Positions 20,500-28,016 of a DNA stretch of 64,000 nucleotides are shown in pieces; the first letter of the stretch is position 1; each line of letters starts with the position of its first letter. The notes beneath the pieces are model-generated. The model saw only the letters and a program-made list of their open reading frames with translations. It did no database searches and was not told the origin of the DNA. The stretch lies in assembly GCA_033763695.1 (NCBI GenBank), contig JANRKB010000057.1, positions 148,642 through 212,641 of the forward strand, given 5' to 3'. This DNA is from JANRKB01 sp033763695. GTDB lineage: Bacteria > Planctomycetota > Phycisphaerae > Phycisphaerales > UBA1924. The translations under genes were made by a program, and so were the position numbers.

Positions 20500-20958
20500 T
20501 CAGCGAGATGCCAGCGGCGTACACACGTTGCCGCTGCGGGTGTAGCGCGGCACGCTCGAGTCAGCCGCCAGCGACCACAGTTCGATGCCGCCGGCGATCG
20601 ACTTGGCACGCGGCGCGATCCCCTGCTCACGAAGAAAGAGCGCCGCCTTCAGCGAGCGCACGCCGTGGTGACAAAGCGTCAACACCTCGGCGTCCTCGGG
20701 AATGTCCAACTTCTCCGCATGGCTGGGGAACTGATCCAGCGGCAGGTGGATCGCTCCAGCCACCCGGGCGACCTTGAGCTCCTCATCGAGGCGAACATCG
20801 ATGATGATCAGTTGCTTCGGGTCCGAACGTGCCGCAAGCCGGGCCGCGGCATCGCGCGGCGTGACTTCCAGTTCGGCATTGAACGGATACTTCGGCGGCA
20901 GGCCGCGAGCATCGAGCATCGGGCCAGCGTTCGGATTGTTTGGGCTCGGGTCGGTCAT
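20500..20958 (-). CDS. single-domain rhodanese
   Basis: 152 residues. VTPRDAAARLAARSDPKQLIIIDVRLDEELKVARVAGAIHLPLDQF is the conserved rhodanese N-terminal half, and LCHHGVRS (Cys about residue 95) is the active-site loop with the persulfide-bearing cysteine. GGIELWSLAADSSVPRY is the usual C-terminal helix. Small rhodaneses carry sulfane sulfur to acceptor proteins. It is transcribed into the antiporter gene (23-bp gap) and divergent from the metallopeptidase gene. The pairing with an antiporter does not suggest an obvious shared pathway. Confidence 0.9.
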   Translation of the reverse strand: MTDPSPNNPNAGPMLDARGLPPKYPFNAELEVTPRDAAARLAARSDPKQLIIIDVRLDEELKVARVAGAIHLPLDQFPSHAEKLDIPEDAEVLTLCHHGVRSLKAALFLREQGIAPRAKSIAGGIELWSLAADSSVPRYTRSGNVCTPLASR

Positions 20959-21098
20959 TCGGGGTCAACAGTAGCGCGATCGCGAGAGCTCCTGCAATCG
21001 CCGATAAGACCGATCACGATCATGCGCGGCTTGGTGTGCCGCGTGAACCTGGGATCCGCGCCGCCGGTATCCACAGAACGCCACCGCCGAGGAACGCC

Positions 21099-22715
21099 AT
21101 GAGACCACTTGCCAAAGCCCGGCTGAACGCCCCCGCGAACCACCGCATGTACGCCCGCACGCAAGGGCAACGGTTTCTTCGTCGTGGCACCATTCTCGTC
21201 CTGACTGCTGGTCTTGCACTCAGCCTCGGCATCGTTCAAGCCCAGCCCCAGCCAGCGCCGCCGCTCCCGACCGACCCCAGCGCACATCTTGAGATGTTGA
21301 TGAGCGAGGGCAAGTGGGCCGACGCTGAGGCGTTCACCCGTCGACTGCTTGAACTCAAGCCCGATGAGTTCACGCTGCACTACAACCTCGCGTGCGTACT
21401 GGCCCATCAGGGGCGTTCCGCCGAGGCGATCACGGCACTCAAGGCCGCGATTGAGCGAGGCTTTGATGATGTGCGGCAACTCCAGCGCGACCCCGACTTG
21501 GTTGCCGTTCGAGACACTCCCGAGGTTCGCCAACTGATCAGCCGCTGGCCTGAGATCCTCGATGCCCGCCGCCAGGCGAATGAGGCAGCGTTCCCCAACG
21601 TCTTCAAGGAGAAGTACGAGCGTGTCGCCGAGGACGCGCGACGCATCGTGTACTTCTCCGCCTTTGAACCGGCGGTCACGGCCCAGGCCCGGCGCGAGCT
21701 TGATGTGCTCGCGACCTGGGCCGAAAAAACGCTTTTTTCAGGCCTTTTTGAGCCTTCCCAGGCCGCGCTCGATCCCTGGGTGATGGTGACGCTGCCGCGC
21801 CGCGACGACTTTCGTCGCTGGTCTGTCGCGTCCTTCGGCCCCGCGGCGATGATGGGTTTCTCCACCATCGGCGGACAGTATCTGCACGACACCAAGCAAC
21901 TGGTCGCGCAGGATCTGGGCGCGACGTTGCGGCACGAGTTCCTGCACGCGCTCCACTGGCGCCACATGGACCGCCTGGGGCAGAAGCACGCCTTCTGGAT
22001 TCAGGAGGGCCTGGGCTGCCTCGTTGAGGACACGGATCTCCAGCCCAACGGCACACTCGTCGCGGCCCCGTCGTGGCGCACCAACACGGCAAAACGGCGC
22101 GAGCGTTCGGCGATCCTGATGCCGCTCGAGAAACTCTGCGCCATGACGCGCGAACAGTTCGTGCATCCATCGCAGGTGATGGGCAACTACGCCCAGAGCC
22201 GCACGTTTTTCATGTATCTGCAAAGCCGCGGGCAGCTCAGCGCGTGGTACTCGGACTACGTGGCGCACTTCGCCGACGACCCCACGGGCGCGACGACGAC
22301 GCGGCGTGTGCTGGGCGGCTCCGACACGGCCTCATGGGACGCCATCAATCGCGCCTACCGCCTCTGGGTCCGGACCATTCCCGATGTCGCTGAGGAGATC
22401 GCCGTCGGCAAGGCCAGCCTCGGTGTCACTGCTGAATCTGGCGAGGGCGACGGCGTGCGCCTGGTGGAAACCCCGACAAAGGCTCAGTTCCCGGAAGACC
22501 TTGCACCGGCCGCTCGTCTGCGCCGGGACGATGTCATTCTTTCGATCGACGGCCGCCCGACCCGCGACCTGGCCGAACTGGTGCGCGTACTCGACGGCAA
22601 GCAGGTCGGCGATGTCACTGCGATCGAGTTCCGACGCGGCAGAGAAGTCCTCGCCTCGCGGCTGGTACTGATTCCCAAAGCTCCGCCGAACCCGCGATCG
22701 CTGATCGGGCCGTAA
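21099..22715 (+). CDS. exported TPR - zinc metallopeptidase (MA clan-like) - PDZ protein
   Basis: 538 residues from ATG 21099, with GAGG (21089-21092) six bases upstream. A signal peptide or anchor (GTILVLTAGLALSLGIVQAQ, about 30-49) is followed by a TPR-like region (WADAEAFTRRLLELKPDEFTLHYNLACVL, 70-110). The catalytic domain has HEFLHALHWRH (HExxH near residue 280) and WIQEGLGCLVED, whose Glu fits the third zinc ligand of gluzincins as in DUF1570/peptidase_MA-like proteins. The C-terminal ~90 residues look like a PDZ domain (LRRDDVILSIDGRPTRDLAEL). It probably cleaves or senses envelope proteins; no substrate can be inferred. An odd A6-CGC-T6 run lies at 21724-21738 within the coding sequence. 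Confidence 0.8.
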   Translation: MRPLAKARLNAPANHRMYARTQGQRFLRRGTILVLTAGLALSLGIVQAQPQPAPPLPTDPSAHLEMLMSEGKWADAEAFTRRLLELKPDEFTLHYNLACVLAHQGRSAEAITALKAAIERGFDDVRQLQRDPDLVAVRDTPEVRQLISRWPEILDARRQANEAAFPNVFKEKYERVAEDARRIVYFSAFEPAVTAQARRELDVLATWAEKTLFSGLFEPSQAALDPWVMVTLPRRDDFRRWSVASFGPAAMMGFSTIGGQYLHDTKQLVAQDLGATLRHEFLHALHWRHMDRLGQKHAFWIQEGLGCLVEDTDLQPNGTLVAAPSWRTNTAKRRERSAILMPLEKLCAMTREQFVHPSQVMGNYAQSRTFFMYLQSRGQLSAWYSDYVAHFADDPTGATTTRRVLGGSDTASWDAINRAYRLWVRTIPDVAEEIAVGKASLGVTAESGEGDGVRLVETPTKAQFPEDLAPAARLRRDDVILSIDGRPTRDLAELVRVLDGKQVGDVTAIEFRRGREVLASRLVLIPKAPPNPRSLIGP

Positions 22716-22886
22716 GCACGAGGTCAAGAGAGACAGCAATCTGGTTCCGCGCAGACCATCTGCTCGCGGCGGTGGCTCTATTCGATCACCTGGATGTCGA
22801 TCGCCTTGGTGACGGGCGTTGGGCCGCGATGCCGCCGGACTGGAGCGTCTGTCCGACTGCACACGGTGCCGCGAGATCGCAAGAGC

Positions 22887-22922
22887 AAAAAAGAAGTCCC
22901 CGCCCTTTCGGACGGGGACTTT
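22887..22922 (-). terminator. Rho-independent terminator of the PEP-CTERM-like gene
   Basis: On the minus strand a 12-bp stem (AAGTCCCCGTCC / GGGCGGGGACTT, one wobble) with a GAAA loop is followed by CTTTTTT. It lies about 70 bp beyond the stop. Confidence 0.88.
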
Positions 22923-22991
22923 GGAATCAGGACATCCTCGTCTCAACCGCGGCAGAGCCGAGGAAGAGAGTCGGGAACCGTGCAGCCGAAC

Positions 22992-23693
22992 TTAGCGGCG
23001 GCGACGGCCAGCGACCAGACCACCGAGGCCGACGAGGGCCAGCGTGCCCGGGGTCGGGACGACGGTGATCAGAGCGCCTTCAACCGAGCCGCTCTCGCGG
23101 AACGAGGTGGAGGTCGAACCAGCAGCCGCGTGGAACGCGAAGGCGCCGACGGGGTTACCCGTGCCGGTGCCCTGAGCAGCCGACACGCGGCCGCCGATGC
23201 CGAGGGTCGAGCCGAGGGCGCGACCAGCGCCGACGGTGATCGACCAAGAGCCGATGACGGCGGGGTTGGCGGTGCTGTAACCAGCGCCAGCCGAGGCGGG
23301 GGCGTTCTGAGAGAAGCTCAGGAAGCCGATCGTCGTGCCTGCACCAGCGAGACCAACGAGCAGGTTGCTGCCGCTGGCGCTGCTGCGGAGGGTGCCACCC
23401 GAGCCGAAGATGAAGGGGGCAGTGCGGAGGTTGTTGGCGCCCGAGGAAACGATGTTGTCGCTGCCGTCGACGTTCGAGTACTGCAGCTGGGCGAGGGTGC
23501 CCGAGAAGCCGTACGCGGTCGAGCCGGTCCAGTCAACGACCATGCGGACCTGAACAGCCGAGCCAGCGAGAACCGCAGCGCTCGAACCCCAAGTCGCGCC
23601 ACCGTCGGTGGAGACCTGGAAGCTGAGCTTGGGGGCGGCGGTGGCGACGGACGCGATGCCAGCGAGGGCAACAAGAGCGAAAACCTTCTTCAT
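22992..23693 (-). CDS. exported protein with PEP-CTERM-like sorting signal
   Basis: 233 residues. A signal peptide (MKKVFALVALAGIASVATA) precedes a Ser/Gly/Thr/Ala-rich beta-type body with very few charges (LSFQVSTDGGATWGSS, VRMVVDWTGSTAYGFSGTLAQ). The tail is VVPTPGTLALVGLGGLVAGRRRR: a proline motif, a single hydrophobic helix and a final Arg cluster, the PEP-CTERM layout with VPTPG in place of VPEPG. Such proteins are exported and processed by exosortase-type enzymes to the cell surface or matrix. A good Shine-Dalgarno (AGGAG) lies about 7 bases before the ATG, a near-consensus promoter about 70 bp upstream, and a strong terminator downstream, suggesting an abundantly expressed single gene. 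No exosortase is in the window. Confidence 0.82.
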   Translation of the reverse strand: MKKVFALVALAGIASVATAAPKLSFQVSTDGGATWGSSAAVLAGSAVQVRMVVDWTGSTAYGFSGTLAQLQYSNVDGSDNIVSSGANNLRTAPFIFGSGGTLRSSASGSNLLVGLAGAGTTIGFLSFSQNAPASAGAGYSTANPAVIGSWSITVGAGRALGSTLGIGGRVSAAQGTGTGNPVGAFAFHAAAGSTSTSFRESGSVEGALITVVPTPGTLALVGLGGLVAGRRRR

Positions 23694-23764
23694 GACTCTC
23701 TCCTATGGGAAACGTGAGAACGACCCGATACCACCCCGCACGCGGAAACACGAGGTGTGGGCAC

Positions 23765-23793
23765 AATCTAGTGGATAAACCCATCCCTGTCAA
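23765..23793 (-). promoter_or_regulatory. near-consensus sigma70 promoter of the PEP-CTERM-like gene
   Basis: Read on the minus strand: TTGACA (rc of 23788-23793), a 17-bp spacer, and TAGATT (rc of 23765-23770). Transcription should start near 23757, giving a ~64-nt leader. This is the best promoter in the window. Confidence 0.85.
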
Positions 23794-24005
23794 GCAAAAT
23801 GTTGTCTGAGATTGCGCTTCGACTGAAAAGTTCTCGTGAAGACCCCTCTGAAACAGCGCAAAGGCATCCTTTGACGCCCATGGATGGGTTTCGTTTGGTT
23901 ATCCCGTGGGGTCGGACCTACGCCGTCTGCGCGATCGCAGGCCGCACATCCGCCTGGAATCGCGTCAAACGCCGATTCCGCAGCGGTTCGCCAGATTCAC
24001 ATGCG
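23794..24005. other. 212-bp non-coding stretch upstream of the promoter
   Basis: Lower in GC than its surroundings, between the promoter of the PEP-CTERM-like gene and the 3' end of the acyltransferase gene. No gene, hairpin terminator or repeat was recognised. Confidence 0.35.
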
Positions 24006-25136
24006 TCAGAACGATGAGATGTCGGCCGCATCACGCTGACTGCGGTCCACAATCTGTTCCACATCAGCACTGCTGACCCACGGCAACAGCTCAATCTTGC
24101 GCCTCAACGCGTCCGGGAATGGCTTCCCCTGCCGCTCGTGAGCCGGACGACTGCGCCACAGCCGATGCATCCACAGATATTGCTCGGGCGCGCGCCGGAC
24201 CATCATCTCAATCGCGCGCCGATAGCGTGCCGTCAAATAGAACAGCGGATCCGGATGCGTGCTCCACTCTGCGGGCCCAAACACATCCGTCGTCTCGACG
24301 GCATAGCGCATGGATGGCGCACCATCAAGAACCGGCCCGACCGGAAGAGGATGACGCGGCAAGACCTCACCGGGTTGCAGACGCCGCGCGCAGCCGCAGA
24401 TGATTGTCGCGTTGAACTGCATCGCGAGCAGGCCGATCGACTTGTACGTGCTGGTGAGGCGGCCAAAGAACGGCACGAACACGCCGCGATCGCCGCCATT
24501 TTGATCTGCGACAAAGCCCGCGGGAACGCCAGCCCCCACAACAGGCGGAAGGGCTCGGACCGCGCCGAACTTGTTGACGAGCGTCAGGCCACGCCGCTCG
24601 CGACTCGTACGCACCCATTCATCCAGCGGCTTGAGATCCAGCGGGCGATAGACCGCGTGCATCGGGAAGCCGAGCATGGCGATTGAGTAACCGATGAGCT
24701 CCCAGTTGCCGCAGTGTCCGGTGATGAGGATGCAGGGCTTGCCTTCAAGCAGCGGACGAATCGCGGGAATGATGTCCGTGAGCGAGAGATGGCGCAGCCA
24801 GCCGTCGTGGTTGATCTGTCGCGTGGTGTATGCGAGTTCGGCACCGAGCTCGAAGAGATGCTCATAGCCGCGGATCGCATAGACGCGCCGGCGTTCTTCG
24901 TCCCAATCGGGATAGGCAATCGCCAGATGATCCATCGCACGCTTGAGCCGCTTGCGATTGAAGGGGGCGGCGGCGAATCCGCGGGCGATGCCGCGCGCGA
25001 GGTTGGTCGCGGTCGGAAGTCCGACGGCCAGCGCGGGCGTGAATGCAAGCCGGATCGCCATCGAGAGCGGCGTCTGCATCATCCGCGGGAACGGCTTCTT
25101 GGGCTTCTTGATGTGTTTCGCGGAATTGTTCGCCAT
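24006..25136 (-). CDS. LpxL/HtrB-family lysophospholipid (lipid A) acyltransferase
   Basis: 376 residues. A basic N-terminus precedes a hydrophobic segment (SMAIRLAFTPALAVGLP). The family signature GHCGNWE (H-x4-E catalytic pair) lies near residue 140, followed by AVYRPLDLKPLDEWVRTSRERRG and ADQNGGDRGVFVPFFGR, the conserved acceptor/donor-binding blocks. EQYLWMHRLWRSRP is the typical C-terminal motif. The enzyme adds a secondary acyl chain to lipid A, or a related lipid, at the inner membrane, and so fits an LPS-bearing outer membrane together with the LptD-like gene at 58 kb. It lies 109 bp behind the BRCT-like gene on the same strand. Confidence 0.88.
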   Translation of the reverse strand: MANNSAKHIKKPKKPFPRMMQTPLSMAIRLAFTPALAVGLPTATNLARGIARGFAAAPFNRKRLKRAMDHLAIAYPDWDEERRRVYAIRGYEHLFELGAELAYTTRQINHDGWLRHLSLTDIIPAIRPLLEGKPCILITGHCGNWELIGYSIAMLGFPMHAVYRPLDLKPLDEWVRTSRERRGLTLVNKFGAVRALPPVVGAGVPAGFVADQNGGDRGVFVPFFGRLTSTYKSIGLLAMQFNATIICGCARRLQPGEVLPRHPLPVGPVLDGAPSMRYAVETTDVFGPAEWSTHPDPLFYLTARYRRAIEMMVRRAPEQYLWMHRLWRSRPAHERQGKPFPDALRRKIELLPWVSSADVEQIVDRSQRDAADISSF

Positions 25137-25245
25137 CGGAAGGTGGCCAGCAGCGTGATCGACCAGGAAAGCAAAGAGCCACGCCGCGTGTGCGACGTGG
25201 CCCTGATGAGATCGGGGCGTTGGCTCCCGCCCGGGGGGAGCGTGA

Positions 25246-26631
25246 TTACTTCGCGCCAGCAGGGACCTTGCCGATCAGCGTGTACAGGCGATTCTCATTG
25301 AGGATCGGCACGCTGGAGCTGATCGCCTGCTTGTACAGGGCGTCGTAGCGCTGGACGACCTTGTCCTGGCGGATGTATTCCTGCATCACTTCGATCGGCT
25401 GATCGGGCGTGGGCTTGGGGGGCAGAACGGGCTTGCTGCCCAGCACGAGGAAGTCGACATCGCCGGTGATGTCGTCTTGAACCTTCGCACCCCACGACTC
25501 GATCAGAGCGGTGAGATCCGCACGCTCGGCCGGGGTGGCTTCGCCGTCGCGATTGGTGTCGAACGCGCCGAAGACGACGAACTTGTACGTCTTGTTGGGG
25601 TCATAGACCGCGTTGGCGACAACGTCGCCGCGGACCACGGGCTGGCCCTTGGCCTCGCTGATGATGCGGCCGGTCGAGGTGTCTTCGCCGATGCTGATGA
25701 GTTCGATGGTGGCCTTGCCGGGGACGTACTCGCCGGTCTTGGGGTCCTTGCGGATCGCCGACGCGTTGGCATAGACCGTAAAGCTCATCCCTAGCACGGC
25801 CTTCTGACGACGACCAATGTTGATGAAGACCTGGCGCTCGCCGGGGTTGATGCCGATGACGCCAGCGTCGACCAGCGATTCCTCGGCCTGACCACGCAGC
25901 AGTTCGCTGCCCTTCTCATCGCGGAATCGCTTGAGCTGGTCGAGCAGGACAAGGTTCTCCTGCTGGAGCTTGTCGATCTGGGCCTGGAGCTCAAGAGCCC
26001 GCGACTTGCCCTCGGCGACGGCGTCCTCGATGCCCTTCTTCTGGCTGGCGATCACCTTCTCGCCACCCGAGCGGTACTGGTTGATCTCATCCTTGTAGCG
26101 GCCGATCTCGGCGTTGAGGCCGTCGACCATCTCCTTGTAGCGGGCTTCGATTCCGGCGACGCGGGCGGCCTCATTCTGCTGGTCGGCGAGGGCGGTCTTG
26201 CGAGCCTCCTCTGCCTTGGCGTTGGCGTCGGTCAGCGATGCGATCTTGGCCTTCATGTCGTTGAGCGACACGAGGAGCGGAGCTTCGCTGCCGGTTGCGG
26301 CCTTGGCCTTTTCAGCCAGTGCGGCGGGCTTGTCGTTGCGATTGCCGCTGACGACACGGGCGGTGTCCTGCAGCGAGTCGACGAGGAAGCCGGTGAGCGA
26401 CTTGCCGCCCGACTTCTTGGCCTCGGCGAGCAGGCCGCGGATGTCGTCACGCTCTCGCTCACCCTGGCGGATGAACTCTTCGCTGGACAAGCCGGCGGCG
26501 TTGAGCTTTTCCTTGACGTTGTTGTACTGGGCGAAGAAGACGGCGGAAGTGATGAAGAGTGCGAGCGAGGTGACGCTGAGCACACCGATCGTGATTCCAA
26601 CGCCAACGCTCGAAGAAGTCCGACCCGCCAT
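25246..26631 (-). CDS. membrane-anchored coiled-coil protein with C-terminal BRCT-like domain
   Basis: 461 residues from ATG 26631 (GGAG nine bases upstream; a GTG two codons earlier sits too close to it). Domains: one membrane helix (about 9-34, VGITIGVLSVTSLALFITSA), a long helical coiled coil rich in Ala/Glu/Lys (about 37-255), a beta-type domain (ERQVFINIGRRQKAVLGMSFTVY, about 267-345) and a C-terminal ~110 residues resembling BRCT: YKFVVFGAFDT, ALIESWGAKVQDDITGDVDFLVLGSKP, and AISSSVPILNENRLYTLIG. BRCT modules normally bind phosphopeptides or DNA ends in DNA-damage proteins and NAD-dependent ligase, so one tethered to the envelope is unusual. Orientation suggests the coil and BRCT face the periplasm or cytosol depending on helix topology, which I cannot decide. 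Confidence 0.75.
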   Translation of the reverse strand: MAGRTSSSVGVGITIGVLSVTSLALFITSAVFFAQYNNVKEKLNAAGLSSEEFIRQGERERDDIRGLLAEAKKSGGKSLTGFLVDSLQDTARVVSGNRNDKPAALAEKAKAATGSEAPLLVSLNDMKAKIASLTDANAKAEEARKTALADQQNEAARVAGIEARYKEMVDGLNAEIGRYKDEINQYRSGGEKVIASQKKGIEDAVAEGKSRALELQAQIDKLQQENLVLLDQLKRFRDEKGSELLRGQAEESLVDAGVIGINPGERQVFINIGRRQKAVLGMSFTVYANASAIRKDPKTGEYVPGKATIELISIGEDTSTGRIISEAKGQPVVRGDVVANAVYDPNKTYKFVVFGAFDTNRDGEATPAERADLTALIESWGAKVQDDITGDVDFLVLGSKPVLPPKPTPDQPIEVMQEYIRQDKVVQRYDALYKQAISSSVPILNENRLYTLIGKVPAGAK

Positions 26632-27016
26632 ATTCACTGACTCCAGAGGGGGGAGGCACCGCCTCCGCCGGGAAGTCCTCGCGACCCGCGTCGGCCGAGG
26701 ACAAATTCACACACTGCCAATCGACCCGCCACACGACCCCGTTGTCTCTGCCCGGAGCGGACTCCGAGCCCGACACGAGGGCCTCCCGGCGTCAACTTGA
26801 TCAACGCGGGAGGAAGAGTGTCGCGTCCGGGCAAGTGTACGTCAAGCGGGACGGGCATGTTGCGGGCCGGATTCCCAAACCGGATCGAGAAACGACAATC
26901 GTCGCGCAAAGCGAGCGGCGGAATGCGCATGACTTGCCGCCGGCAGTGCTGGAACGGGGCGCGATACCGGCGAATGGCGCGTGAGCATCAGGAGAGCCCG
27001 GATCGCGGGCCCCGGG
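26632..27016. other. 385-bp intergenic region upstream of the BRCT-like gene
   Basis: Leader and promoter region of the minus-strand BRCT-like gene. A weak candidate promoter on the minus strand has TTGACG near 26848-26853. No gene was recognised; the short open frames here are Arg-rich and lack family-like features. Confidence 0.35.
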
Positions 27017-27048
27017 AAAAACAACGTCGGCGTCTTTCGACGCCGACG
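27017..27048 (-). terminator. Rho-independent terminator of the RRM gene
   Basis: Perfect 10-bp arms CGTCGGCGTC / GACGCCGACG with a 4-nt loop; on the minus strand they are followed by TTGTTTTT. It lies 77 bp after the stop. Confidence 0.9.
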
Positions 27049-27124
27049 CGAGAAATCGGGTTGTCGCCGCGATCAGGCGGCGTGATTTCAAGAGACGAAA
27101 GTGTGACTGCCAGGAAGCCGGGGC

Positions 27125-27502
27125 TTACCAGCCGCCGCGCTCGCCGCGATCGCCACCGCGGCCACCGCCGCCGAAGCCACCGCGACCACCGCCGCCGCCG
27201 CCGAAGCCGCCGCGACCGCCGCCGCCACCGAAGCCACCACGACCGCCGCCGCCGCCGCCTTCACGCGGACGGGCTTCGTTGACCGTGAGGTCGCGACCGT
27301 TGATGTTCTTGCCGTGGAGCGCGTTGATGGCGTTCTTGGCATCGTCGGCGTTTGCGAACTCGACGAAGCCGAAGCCGCGCGGGCGGCCGGTTTCGCGATC
27401 CATGACCAGCGACGCGCTGGTGACTTCGCCGTGGGCGGAGAAGAGTTCACGGAGTTCGGCTTCGGACGTGCTGAAGGGGAGATTACCGACGTAAAGCTTC
27501 AT
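27125..27502 (-). CDS. RRM-domain RNA-binding protein with Gly-rich tail
   Basis: 125 residues from ATG 27502. One RRM fills residues 1-80, with RNP2 (LYVGNL, 3-8) and RNP1 (RGFGFVEF, about 42-49) carrying the aromatic RNA-stacking residues. The last ~45 residues are RGGFGGGGG-type repeats ending in RGERGGW, like eukaryotic hnRNP/GRP tails. Bacterial single-RRM proteins of this shape are known mainly from cyanobacteria and planctomycetes and are often cold-induced RNA chaperones. The Gly-rich repeats at 27140-27265 are a low-complexity DNA tract. Transcription is by its own unit, ending at a strong terminator. Confidence 0.93.
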   Translation of the reverse strand: MKLYVGNLPFSTSEAELRELFSAHGEVTSASLVMDRETGRPRGFGFVEFANADDAKNAINALHGKNINGRDLTVNEARPREGGGGGGRGGFGGGGGRGGFGGGGGGRGGFGGGGRGGDRGERGGW

Positions 27503-28016
27503 CGCTTTTCTGCCTTGCCCGACAAACCTGATTGATTGGACCGGTGCTGGACTCGGGCAAGCCAAAGCGTCGGGAGACCTGACAGGACTCGACCGACAGA
27601 GGCCGGGACCGGAGCAGAGATCACGAGTGACTATAGGCGGGTCAAGCCCCCCGCGTCGGAGGGGTGACGCGGTGGGCCGACGGCTGGACTTGAGGATCGT
27701 TGGCCCGGCCAAAGAATCGCGCGAGAGCCTCCCCACTTTTCCCAGTTTCAAGCATGCCGTTTGCGGGGGCCGATGAGACTGTCGTGGCGAGGTGTCCCCT
27801 CGCCCCGGGCTGGAGGTCCGCTGGTTTCTTACTCCCGCAGGATGCGGGGCGGCACAGGTCGGTCGTGCGGGCATGGTCGCCCGGCAACCGGCACACCGTT
27901 TCTGGCGCGTCTCCCGCCCGGCTTCGCGTTGGCCTTTGTGGCCCGCGTGAAGACGCGATTGACCCCGACACGCTCCGCTCGCGCGGCGTGGCGGGGCGCT
28001 GGGCAAGGAGTCGCCG
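27503..28016. other. 514-bp intergenic region between RRM and ParA-CBM genes
   Basis: Contains the promoters of two divergent genes. A TATAGT (minus, 27630-27635) may be the -10 of the RRM gene, without a good -35. A structured stretch at 27865-27894 can pair GTGC...GCAC and GGGC...GCCC. No open frame here has a recognisable protein, and no named riboswitch motif fits. The ParA-CBM gene has AAGGAG (28005-28010) six bases before its GTG. Confidence 0.4.

Noticed and set aside
22772..22880. Short peptide-like frame ending VTKAIDIQVIE (minus) near the PEP-CTERM terminator
   Set aside because: Only about 20 residues look protein-like and there is no start signal; at most a remnant.
27865..27894. 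SAM-I-like CCGGCAACCGG block before the ParA-CBM gene
   Set aside because: Only one short segment matches; the other conserved helices are absent and the downstream gene has no methionine link.
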